From: Dryomyza anilis
Taxonomy: Eukaryota > Arthropoda > Insecta > Diptera > Dryomyzidae
Direction of reading: 5' to 3'
Assembly: GCA_951804985.1 (NCBI GenBank)
Contig: OX638131.1
Span: 6,238,630-6,302,629 of the forward strand
Length of the DNA stretch: 64,000 bases
Positions 36,901-48,900 of this stretch are shown here, one piece after another. Each line of letters begins with the position of its first letter. The first letter of the stretch is position 1. A program made the position numbers and the translations under genes. A model generated the notes under the pieces. It did no database searches. It saw only the letters and a program-made list of their open reading frames with translations, and was not told the DNA's origin.

Positions 36901-39900
36901 CTCTCGAAAAATCTCGAGACAAAATTTTTCGCATTTTTCTCGAATATTTCGGGCATATTTCCGGCAAACGCACAGATAAATGGAATATTTTGGAAGTGTA
37001 TAGCAGGTTGTATAATTTTGTGGAATTTTAATGGCAGATTCACGGCATATTTTGAAATTTTAATGGCAGATTCACGCATATTTTGAGAACGGGCAGATAA
37101 CAGACAACTTGTGATTCAAACTTTACCCTTTGTCTGTTTGAAATATGTTGTAAAAATGTTTCTAAACTGCCTCCACCTTTTCAAAAAGTATGTCTAGGGA
37201 TGTTTCTAAATTGTTTTGAGTCTGCTGAAAATTTAGTCTTTGGATGCCATATGCATTTCTTAAACATTTCGGTATATCATCTTCAATCAGAATATGGGAA
37301 TTCACATCTCTAGTAATCAAAAATCGCTTGAGAGTCAATCTGACGATCACGCGGTTAATTTAAAAATTATAAAACGCTGTCAAAGGCCACAGCGCCAGAC
37401 TGTCTACTGCCCGATTGACTGCAATAGACGATTTAAACAAATAACTCGCCGAAAAACTGATCGCATAACTGCGGTTGGTACGAAGTGGCCAGTTGTTGAT
37501 GTGGCTGCTGCTGCGACTGCTTTGATTGTTGCTGTTGGTTTTACTATGCTGTTGAGGAGGTTGTTGCTGTTGTGAAAATTAAGTAAAATTTATGTTGCAA
37601 ATTTAATCAGTGAAATTGTTATGGCCGCACAAATTGATCGCCGACCGACCGTCCGACCATCCGGGAAAATGTGCACATTTTCTTATCATATGTTGTTGGC
37701 TATAAATGATTGTTGCTGTTATAAATGTTGTTGCTATAAACGATGCTGTTGTTGTTGTTGTCCACATGGGTGGCATCGCCTGTGTTATCATCATCAGCAG
37801 TGGCAGCAACGCCGGCAACAGCATCATCATCAGCATCAGCAACATCGACAGCTACAACGGTGGTCATCAGTGCGACTTTCACTCCGTCCCTGTCCGTTCA
37901 TCTGTATGTCTGTCTGTTCGTTGTTGGACGTGACTTTGCGACTCACTCTCTCTCTCGCTCTTCGCAGCAGCAGCAGCTGTAGCTTTCAATTTAATAAATG
38001 TTGCTGTGAGTACTGCAATTTGTTGCAGTTGCTGCTGTTGTCATTGTTGTTATTGCATGATGTGCTAAGTGACGTTTTCATGTCTCAATTAAATTTTGTT
38101 GCCAAGCCCAATTTAACAGCAACAGCAGCAATAATAACGGCAATGACAGCAGCAGCAACAACAACGACAACAACATCAATTGCAAGCAGTGCTTGTTGTC
38201 ACCAAAGCAGCTGCGCAATCGCCGCAACGCATCGTTATAATCTGACGTTAAACTGACAGTTGTAGGTAATGCACAGTTGTTGCTGCAATTGCTGTTGCTG
38301 GTGCTGCTTTTGATGTTGTTGTTGTTATTACAGTTGTCGACATATTTAAAAAAAAATGTGCCGCCTGACTTGACCGAGTAGTGCGCGCAGTGTTGCCAAC
38401 ATGTTGTCAATAAAATCAACCAAATTGGCTGCAATTTACATTTTGAATTCATGCAAATATCGCACTTTTGAGTGATTTATTTGTGTTGCGCGCCACTTCC
38501 TTCAAAACAGCGTTGCCACCATTAAATGTATTATGAGTTTTTTGTATTATATAAGTCCCTGGCACGTCATGTGACGGTAGTAAAATCGCTGACAGTACTT
38601 TGTGGTATAAAATGAAATTAGTGAAAACTTTACTCTGACATAATCGTAAAAACGTCAAATAATTTATTAGCTAATAAAGGCAAATAATGGATAAAGTTAA
38701 AGAAAATAATTATTACCAAATTTTTAAATGCATTAAAAATCACAAATAACTATATTGTTTCCGTATGAGTCATTTGTAATAAATAAAAAAAAAAACAAAA
38801 AAATAAAAACGCTAGAAATATTTTTTAGCACGTTCAGTGCAGTTTAGGAATATTTTTAATACAGATTTCGAACAAGCACAGGTGAAGTTTGTATTAAAAT
38901 CTGTCTATTTTTTCCCATATCTAAAATATGCCGGGAAGCTACCTTTTAAATTCCATAAAACTTCAACCAAATTTCTATTTATCTGTTCTATTTATCTGTT
39001 TACCGGAAATATTCCAGAAAAATGGCAGACATTTTGTCTCGGGAGATTATTAAATTGTTTGGAATTGCACCGACAGATTCCCGGCATATTAAGACAAATT
39101 TTGCATCTAAATCCGCATATTTTCTTCCCACTTCAAAAATATGCCATAAAGCTATCTTTAATATTTCAGTAATATGATGGATACATTCCTGAAAAATGCC
39201 ATTAATTTTGTCACGATTATTTATATTTTTACTGCACCGCGATGAGATAAAATTTTGAGCAAACACACAGTTAATTGGAAGTGTCCCGAAATAAAATTTC
39301 TGGCATTTTTCATGAATATTTCGGGAATATTTCGGGCAAACTCGTGGAAAAATGAAATATTTTAGGAAGTGTATAGCAGGTTGTCAAAATTTGTTCAATT
39401 TTATTGGCAGATTCGCGGCATATTTTGGGTACGAGCAGAAAACAGACAGCTTGTTTTAGAGACTCTGCCTTTGTCTATTTGAAATATGTCGAAATAATGT
39501 TGCTGAACCGCCTCGACCCTGCCAAACCTTTTGTCCGGAAGTATGGTACCCGAGACAAAATTTCTAGCATTTTTCAGGAATATTTCGGGCATATTTCCGG
39601 CAAACGCTATGGAATATATTGGGAATTCTACAGCAGTTTGTAAAACTTGATGGCAATTTAATGGAAGATTCACGCCATATTTTGGAAATGAGCAGAAAAC
39701 AGACAGCTTTTGATACAAATTCCGCCTTTGTCTGTTTGAAATATGTCGAGAAAATGTTTCTGAACAGCCTCGACCCTGCCAAAAGTGGGTAGTATGAAAT
39801 TTTTTGGCATTGTACAGGCAGATTTCCGGCACGGGCAGCTTTTGATGCAGACTTCGCTTTTGACTGTTTAAAATATTTCGAAAATGTGTTTTTAAAAAGT

Positions 39901-42900
39901 TTTCTGTCTGCTACATATTTTGTCTTGGGTCGTCTTAGTATTTTTTAAAAATTTAGTAGAAAATCACTAAACCACGATTGATTCTGTGTTTTAGTCCTGA
40001 GATAATTGTTTTGAAATATATGGATAATACTGAAAAGTCAATTGGACCCCAAAACAGACACAAGGCATTTTAGAACATGTTTTCGAGGCCTCTTTTCTGT
40101 CCGTACTTAAAATATGTCGGGAATTTGATCATAAAATTCCATAAACAAATTATATTAAAAAACAAAAAATTACATCTTTTTTCGTAATTTTTTTTTAAAT
40201 CGAACAACAATGTTTATAATTTTATTGTTCGATAATTTTTTTTAAAAACATTTTTTTTTAATTTTTCAAAATAAAACGTGTATATTGGAATTTTTCTTTT
40301 CGAACAATACATTGTTTTTTTTTTGTCATACTTAACCCCATATTTTGTAAAACGAAACGAAGAAGTGATTCGTCGAAAAAAGGTCGGAAATTCAAATGAC
40401 AGAATTTTTTGTATTTTAAAAAAAGACGAAATGAACAAGAAAACAGGCTGCCACTGGAATTTTTGACGAATCACTTTTCGTTTCGTATTACAAAATAAGG
40501 GCGGACATTTTTTTTTTTTTGTTTTTTTTTTTTTTTTTTTTTTTTGTTAACCAATACCATTTTTTTATGGGAACAATTAAAAAGATCGTTTTTTCCATAT
40601 GAAATATTATTTTTATTATAATTCTACTAAAATATAGTTTACTTTTTTTTTAAACTAATAAAATAAATATTTTTTTTTGCAAATTTATTGCAAACATTAT
40701 TCTACAATTAGTTCAGGTAGCAGCTAATTAAGTCATACATATGTTTCTTTGTGGGTCAAACTGTCAGCCACACTGCTAGCAACAAAACCAACAATAAATA
40801 AAAAAAATTTAAAAAAAAAAATAAATAAAAAACGACAACAAGTCGTGCGGTTAATGCATGCGCTGCCGCAAACACAGTCATTGCAACATACGCCGCAGCA
40901 ACAACGGCAACAACACGTAACGACCCTGAACTTGCACCGTTAAATGCCGCGCTGCAACATCAGCAGCAACATCAACAATAATAAAAATGTTGCAACATGT
41001 TGCTGGCGATGGCAATGGCGGCGGCGCAAATATTCAATTGTTGGCGCATGTTTCCAAGCATCGTGTCGCATGACATGAACTTCGCAATGAATTTAGACGA
41101 TAGGCACTGCTGTCTGGCGGCGCATAATTGCTATGCACACCTACCGTTGATGTGCTGCCTGCTGCTGCTGTTGCACTTGAAAGAAAGCAATTTTAGTTTT
41201 TCTACTTCTGCAGCGGCAACAGCAGCAACTGCAAATGAAGTCATTATGAGCGTCAGTCATGCGCGAAAAATGTTTTGCGGAAAATTTGCAATTTTCGCGC
41301 AAGTCCCATGTTGCAGCGCAGCAACAACAACGGCAGCAGCAACATTTACTTAGAATATTTAAGGCGTGTTTGATTTTTAAACGAATTGCTTGCGATTAAT
41401 ATTTATAAAACAAAAACAGATAGGAAATTAAATAAAAAAAATTAATTAAAAAAGAGAATAAAAACTAGAAAAATAAAAAGAGAATTGTACAAAACATATT
41501 TTTGTTTTCTGCCCTTCATTTCTATTCTTTCTTCCATTATTCCTTTCTTTCTTTCCTTCTTTCCTTCTTTCCTTCTTTCCTTCTTTCCTTCTTTCCTTCT
41601 TTCCTTCTTTCCTTCTTTCCTTCTTTCCTTCTTTCCTTCTTTCCTTCTTTCCTTCTTTCCTTCTTTCCTTCTTTCCTTCTTTCCTTCTTTCCTTCTTTCC
41701 TTCTTTCTTTCTTTCCTTCTTTCCTTCTTTCCTTCTTTCCTTCTTTCCTTCTTTCCTTCTTTCCTTCTTTCCTTCTTTCCTTCTTTCCTTCTTTCCTTCT
41801 TTCCTTCTTTCCTTCTTTCCTTCTTTCCTTCTTTCCTTCTTTCCTTCTTTCCTTCTTTCCTTCTTTCCTTCTTTCCTTCTTTCCTTCTTTTCTTCTTTCC
41901 TTCTTTCCTTCTTTCCTTCTTTCCTTCTTTCCTTCTTTCCTTCTTTCCTTCTTTCCTTCTTTCCTTCTTTCCTTCTTTCCTTCTTTCCTTCTTTCCTTCT
42001 TTCCTTCTTTCCTTCTTTCCTTCTTTCCTTCTTTCCTTCTTTCCTTCTTTCCTTCTTTCCTTCTTTCCTTCTTTCCTTCTTTCCTTCTTTCCTTCTTTCC
42101 TTCTTTCCTTCTTTCCTTCTTTCCTTCTTTCCTTCTTTCCTTCTTTCCTTCTTTCCTTCTTTCCTTCTTTCCTTCTTTCCTTCTTTCCTTCTTTCCTTCT
42201 TTCCTTCTTTCCTTCTTTCCTTCTTTCCTTCTTTCCTTCTTTCCTTCTTTCCTTCTTTCCTTCTTTCCTTCTTTCCTTCTTTCCTTCTTTCCTTCTTTCC
42301 TTCTTTCCTTCTTTCCTTCTTTCCTTCTTTCCTTCTTTCCTTCTTTCCTTCTTTCCTTCTTTCCTTCTTTCCTTCTTTCCTTCTTTCCTTCTTTCCTTCT
42401 TTCCTTCTTTCCTTCTTTCCTTCTTTCCTTCTTTCCTTCTTTCCTTCTTTCCTTCTTTCCTTCTTTCCTTCTTTCCTTCTTTCCTTCTTTCCTTCTTTCC
42501 TTCTTTCCTTCTTTCCTTCTTTCCTTCTTTCCTTCTTTCCTTCTTTCCTTCTTTCCTTCTTTCCTTCTTTCCTTCTTTCCTTCTTTCCTTCTTTCCTTCT
42601 TTCCTTCTTTCCTTCTTTCCTTCTTTCCTTCTTTCCTTCTTTCCTTCTTTCCTTCTTTCCTTCTTTCCTTCTTTCCTTCTTTCCTTCTTTCCTTCTTTCC
42701 TTCTTTCCTTCTTTCCTTCTTTCCTTCTTTCCTTCTTTCCTTCTTTCCTTCTTTCCTTCTTTTCTTCTTTCCTTCTTTCCTTCTTTCCTTCTTTCCTTCT
42801 TTCCTTCTTTCCTTCTTTCCTTCTTTCCTTCTTTCCTTCTTTCCTTCTTTCCTTCTTTCCTTCTTTCCTTCTTTCCTTCTTTCCTTCTTTCCTTCTTTCC

Positions 42901-45900
42901 TTCTTTCCTTCTTTCCTTCTTTCTTTCTTTCCTTCTTGCCTTCCTTCTTATTTCCATCGTTCCTTCTTTCCTTTTTCCTTTCTTTCCTTCTTTTCTTTTT
43001 TCCTTTTTTTTCTTTCCTTCTTTATTTCCTTCTTTCCTTCTTTCCTTCTTTCCTTCTTTCCTTCTTTCCTTCTTTCCTTCTTTCCTTCTTCCCTTCTTTC
43101 CTTCTTTCCTTCTTTCCTTCTTTCCTTCTTTCCTTCTTTCCTTCTTTCCTTCTTTCCTTCTTTCCTTCTTTCCTTCTTTCCTTCTTTCCTTCTTTCCTTC
43201 TTCTCTTCTTCCCTTCTTCTATTCTTCCCTTTTCACAACTTCCCTTTTTCTCAACTTCCCTTCTGTCGAAAATATTGAAATATTGAAAATATTGAAAATA
43301 TTGAAAATATTGAAAATATTGAAAATATTGAAAATATTGAAAATATTGAAAATATTGAAAATATTGAAAATATTGAAAATATTGAAAATATTGAAAATAT
43401 TGAAAATATTGAAAATATTGAAAATATTGAAAATATTGAAAATATTGAAAATATTGAAAATATTGAAAATATTGAAAATATTGAAAATATTGAAAATATT
43501 GAAAATATTGAAAATATTGAAAATATTGAAAATATTGAAAATATTGAAAATATTGAAAATATTGAAAATATTGAAAATATTGAAAATATTGAAAATATTG
43601 AAAATATTGAAAATATTGAAAATATTGAAAATATTGAAAATATTGAAAATATTGAAAATATTGAAAATATTGAAAATATTGAAAATATTGAAAATATTGA
43701 AAATATTGAAAATATTGAAAATATTGAAAATATTGAAAATATTGAAAATATTGAAAATATTGAAAATATTGAAAATATTGAAAATATTGAAAATATTGAA
43801 AATATTGAAAATATTGAAAATATTGAAAATATTGAAAATATTGAAAATATTGAAAATATTGAAAATATTGAAAATATTGAAAATATTGAAAATATTGAAA
43901 ATATTGAAAATATTGAAAATATTGAAAATATTGAAAATATTGAAAATATTGAAAATATTGAAAATATTGAAAATATTGAAAATATTGAAAATATTGAAAA
44001 TATTGAAAATATTGAAAATATTGAAAATATTGAAAATATTGAAAATATTGAAAATATTGAAAATATTGAAAATATTGAAAATATTGAAAATATTGAAAAT
44101 ATTGAAAATATTGAAAATATTGAAAATATTGAAAATATTGAAAATATTGAAAATATTGAAAATATTGAAAATATTGAAAATATTGAAAATATTGAAAATA
44201 TTGAAAATATTGAAAATATTGAAAATATTGAAAATATTGAAAATATTGAAAATATTGAAAATATTGAAAATATTGAAAATATTGAAAATATTGAAAATAT
44301 TGAAAATATTGAAAATATTGAAAATATTGAAAATATTGAAAATATTGAAAATATTGAAAATATTGAAAATATTGAAAATATTGAAAATATTTAAAATATT
44401 GAAAATATTTAAAATATTGAAAATATTGAAAATTTTCAAAATATTGAAAATATTCAAAATATTCCAAATATTCAAAATATTCAAAATATTCAAAATATTC
44501 AAAATATTCAAAATATTCAAAATATTCAAAATATTCAAAATATTCAAAATATTGAAATTATTTAAATTTATTTAGAATATTAAAAATATTGAAAATATTA
44601 AAAATATCAAAATATGGAAAGTTTTTAAAAACATTCTTAATATTGAAAATATGCATGGATGAAAGTGAAAAATAATTATTTAATGATTTAAAATATTCAA
44701 AATATTCAAAATATTCAAAATATTCAAAATATTCAAAATATTCAAAATATTCAAAATATTCAAAATATTCAAAATATTCAAAATATTCAAAATATTTAAA
44801 ATATTGAAAATATTGAAAATATTGAAAATATTGAAAATATTGAAAATATTGAAATATTGAAATTATTTATTTAGAATATTAAAAATATTGAAAATATTAA
44901 AAATGTCAAAATATGGAATATATTCAAAAATATCAAAATATGGAATATATTTAAAAAACATTCTAAATATTGAAAATATGCATGGATAAAAGTGAAAAAT
45001 AATGATTTAAACTAAAAATAAAAATATTTTATATATTTTGAAAATATAATGAATAGAAAAAGTTTCAACAAAAAAAAGCGCCTTTTTATGCGCTGCACAA
45101 ATTAACGAACGTGGTTTTTGTGCAAAGTTCGTGCTCAAACAATTTGCTGCTGCCTTCTGCTGCTGGCCATGATGTTGAAATAAAAAACGCAACTTTGTTC
45201 AAGCGGAAATCCGCGCATTCCTATAATGCGATTTTACGCTATTATTTAAGCATTTAATTCTTATAAAATAAAAAAATTAATTCATTTTTTTGTTACTCTT
45301 TGCAGTCTCCCAATTGGCCAGAAAACACGACGAGTCCATGCGACGCTCCTGCCACCTGCCGCTGCCGCGCATCATTGAGGTGTCGCGCGAGACCTCGAAC
45401 CATTACCGGCCGCGCTGCGCCATCCTGCATCGCTGCAGCGAGAACACCGGCTGCTGCGGCGACTCCACTGGGAAGGTGTGCGCCGTCAAGCAGGAGGAGC
45501 GGGTGCTGCTGCCTTTTTTCGTAAGTAATGCAACCGGCCGACCGACCGTCCGGCCACCTTTCCAAAAGCTGCTGCTACAGGCGAGCGCCAATTAAGTCGC
45601 TATTTAAGCCGCTTTTAACAAATTGCTTTTTCCACACACGTTGACAGCTATTTTGACACTTGCAGCAGCGCGGTGAAAGTGGGCGTCATATGTACAAAAC
45701 CGAAAAGAAAAAAAATTAAATTTAAATACACCATAGATAAATTCAAATGCCACGCAAATTCGTAACAAGTATATTTAATGCGCTGACAAATGACATAACG
45801 ATTAACGATCAACACCTGCGATAAGCAACGAACGCGCGCTTAATGCGTCGTAATTGCCCGGCACGCCCACTTTCGTTGCCCACGTCCATGTTTAGTGCAA

Positions 45901-48900
45901 TTACAACTTGTTTGCGACCGCTGATTTAGGCGAATTAAATTGGACTGATTTGTGATTAATCAAATCAGACATATATTTAAAGCGACAACCAGATCTCAGT
46001 ACTGTTCTGAATAAAGTCATTATTTTGTGATCTTGTCTAGTTTTGATTTAGTTCAATACACTCTGCGAAAATGCTATAAACTTTTTGTAGCAGAGGTCGC
46101 ATTTTTCAAGTTCATTTAGTTCAACGTTTAGTTTTAGTAAAACAAATTTTATATTTTTTTACAAATAGATTTTAATAACAAAATGTAAAAACTTTACAAA
46201 TTATAGTAAATTTTTTATTTTTTGTACATAGAGTAGAATTGTGTCTAAAAATTGTAATTTTGTAATCTGTGAAAATTCGATTGTTATACCCTCCATTAGC
46301 TATAATTTATGCAAATGTTTCTGTAACGCCCCACAGAAGACAATTTCTGTATAGAAAAATACTTGATTTAGACCTGAATGTCCGTCGTCCGCCTGTAAAT
46401 ACAATAACTCAAAAATTAATGGACTGATTTTAATGAAATTGTGCAGAAATATGCTTTAGTCTAATAGTAAGACAATGTTCGAAAATGAGTAAAATTGTTT
46501 GACGGACACGCCCACCACGCATACAAGTCCCTCTTGGGAAACCTCTATGAAACCGTAATGAAACTCTTATGGAACTGTTAATTCGTAAAGACATCAGAAA
46601 ATACGTGGAGACATAAATGGAAGGTATAAAAATCGAATTTTCATAAAAACAATAATTTGTACTAAGACACCGAATTCAAAAATTTTTGTTTAAAAATTTC
46701 ATCGGTAATTCTACCGCAATTTTATCGAAAACTGAAACAATAATTTGTACTAAGACACAGACTATAAAATTTTAAGCGTAAAATGTTTTTAACAAAATAC
46801 TTTTCGCCAACGCAAAAGGAGTATATTTGAATATTTTGGGGAGTAGAAATGAGTAAAACGGAGTAGAATTGAAAACATTGCACAATGGAGTAGATTTGAT
46901 GTAAAAGAAGTAGACAATTAAGAATAGGAGTAAATATGATGCAAAGGGAGTAGAAATATGCTTTATCGTATTAGATTTCAAATAAATTAATAGATATTGT
47001 TACGAAAAAAGGTAATTTGCTCCATTGTGGAAGCAATCAATAATAATAAATGAGACGCAAGACAATTCATCGCACTAAGCAATGTGCGAGCAAGAGATGG
47101 AAGATCAGCACATTAAAACACATGAGTGCGAATGAGATGCCAATAGCATGCGTCATTCACGAAACGAGTGGAAGGTTCTCGAAACTTGTCGAAGTTGGTC
47201 GAAATGTATCGAACTGATGCATGCAGTATATAAGGGCGCCGCATCTGAGGCACAGCACTTCAGTAGTGATTGGAAAGTGGTCAAGTGCATCTCGTGTGTG
47301 CACAATGTCAAGATAAATGGTGGACATGCAGCACTTGTTAGAATTTGTTATTAGTAAAGTTGTTTATTATAGTGAATTAATAAAGTTCATTGTTATAATT
47401 TAAACCAAACATAAGAATGTTTTTTATTTTGTATACAATCCAGAGATACGAAAAAAATGTCCGCGATCTTCTCACTTTTTTGTCTCAAATACACTGACCG
47501 AAAATTTAGATTTGATATTTTTATATTATTACTGTAATTTTGTATATAATTTACCAATTTCTAGTGGCTTTATAGAATATATTTGTTTAAATCATATACA
47601 TTTTTCTTTCAATATGTTCTTATTTTTTTTTCTTTTGTTCAAACAAAAGAAATTTGCGTTTACGTGAAAAAATAATTTTGTATAGAGCCATTTTATTTAA
47701 ATTAAATAAATTTTTTTTTTTTTCGATGTTGCAAATCTTGTTAATATTTTTGACGCTGATTCCGAAAAACTCGCCAGTTTCTATTTTAAAGTGGCTCTAG
47801 TATTAGAGATACAGCTTATTTTTTCCATTTCCCATTATTTTACCCTTTCTTTATTTTTACTTGTTCAATAAAAGACATAAATGTAATATTCTTTTCGATA
47901 TTAGACGCAGAAAATCTTGCGCTACCAAACATTAATATATTTTTCGAATTATTCCACACAATTATCTTTACTTCTTTAGATTGAAATTCAAGTATTTGAT
48001 ATCATTAATTTCAATGGATTAATTGAGGGATAAGAATACCATATATGTATATTTTGGCACAACAAAAATCCTAAAACAACAAATTACAAAATTCCATCGA
48101 ATTACAAATTGAATTCTATCGAATGCTAGAATAATAGGAAATCCTGCGGTAAAGTGGGACATGTTTTGAGTTTCTTCCAAAAAAAGTACATTTGAATATT
48201 TTTTTTTTAATTTTTTTGAAGGGCTTATTCCATAGACTGGTTCATGAACTAACTTTTTGCATTAACAGAATACCAGTTATATGCCTTTTAATGGATTTTT
48301 GAGCGATTTTTCAAAACAGCTCAATTTCGAACATGTTGAAAAATGTTGGGGTAAAGTAGGAAATTTCAAAATTTTTACCAACATGCTATTTTAGTCATTC
48401 TTTTTCATGTTTTTTTTTGTACGTCAAATATATTGAGAATATAATAAAATAAGGTAATAGTAAAAGAATGGTAATGCAAGAAAAAATAAGACAAAAAAGT
48501 TTAAATTCATAAAAATTTAAGGAGTTATGTTAAGAAAATACGATAAAAAATGGTGCACTTACTTCACATAAAAATATTCTGAGTGGCAATGAACACAGGT
48601 GTAGTTGCAAGTCGTCAAGTTCACAAATGTCAAGTATACATGCACAGAATAGAAATGTGTTGCACCAACCAACTCTTTGCCCAACTAACTTATTCGATTC
48701 TCTCAACCGCTTAGTCGTTTGTTGTTGTCAAATTATAAAGCTTTGTAGTTTGTTCTGCAACCAATTTAGAACTGTTTTTGAACAATTTAGTACAGATTTA
48801 GAACCATTAGGACTAATTTTTCATGTGTAAATTTGTAAACCATTCGATTTAACCGAATCAAGTTAGTCAGTACAACTTACATTTTCATTCTTCCAACCTC

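Larger units (their letters stand above)
30980..45305 (+). other. 14.3-kb Pvf intron, loaded with repeats
   Basis: GT-AG intron between exon A and the VEGF-domain exon. It holds a tandem-repeat MITE, a 19-bp array, a TA-flanked MITE, two clusters of the 260-bp module, a piggyBac-like MITE and 3.3 kb of simple satellite. The last satellite ends about 450 bp before exon B. Confidence 0.85.
46998..47436 (+). mobile_element. LTR-like unit (possible solo LTR)
   Basis: Begins TGTTACG. It has an upstream control region with heat-shock-type repeats, a TATA box at 47227, an initiator TTCAGTAG (A at 47262) and an AATAAA signal at 47379-47384, in the order U3-R-U5 of a retrotransposon LTR about 440 bp long. 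No internal retroelement genes or second LTR lie nearby. The 3' border (GTATACA at 47436 is one choice) and target duplication could not be fixed. The alternative is a small promoter-driven noncoding transcript unit. Confidence 0.5.

Noticed and set aside
37621..38256. 211-codon plus-strand open frame
   Set aside because: Low-complexity GTTGTT/CAGCAG triplet runs keep several frames on both strands open at once; the product has runs of Cys, Leu, Thr and His without any domain, and there is no splice context.
36260..39832. Minus-strand frames of 80-143 codons in the 260-bp module clusters
   Set aside because: Different copies use different frames and the same DNA is open in two frames; treated as repeat, with a coding-origin test suggested in the findings.
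41446..43286. Open frames of about 500-600 codons on both strands ([16 protein letters not shown])
   Set aside because: They are translations of the 8-bp simple satellite and are open in several frames.
43022..44575. Open frames of 430-481 codons ([18 protein letters not shown])
   Set aside because: They are translations of the 9-bp satellite; a stop-free unit whose length is a multiple of three stays open without selection.
45293..45591. Minus-strand frames over Pvf exon B
   Set aside because: Shadow frames in a GC-rich exon; the plus strand carries the cystine-knot pattern and matching splice sites.
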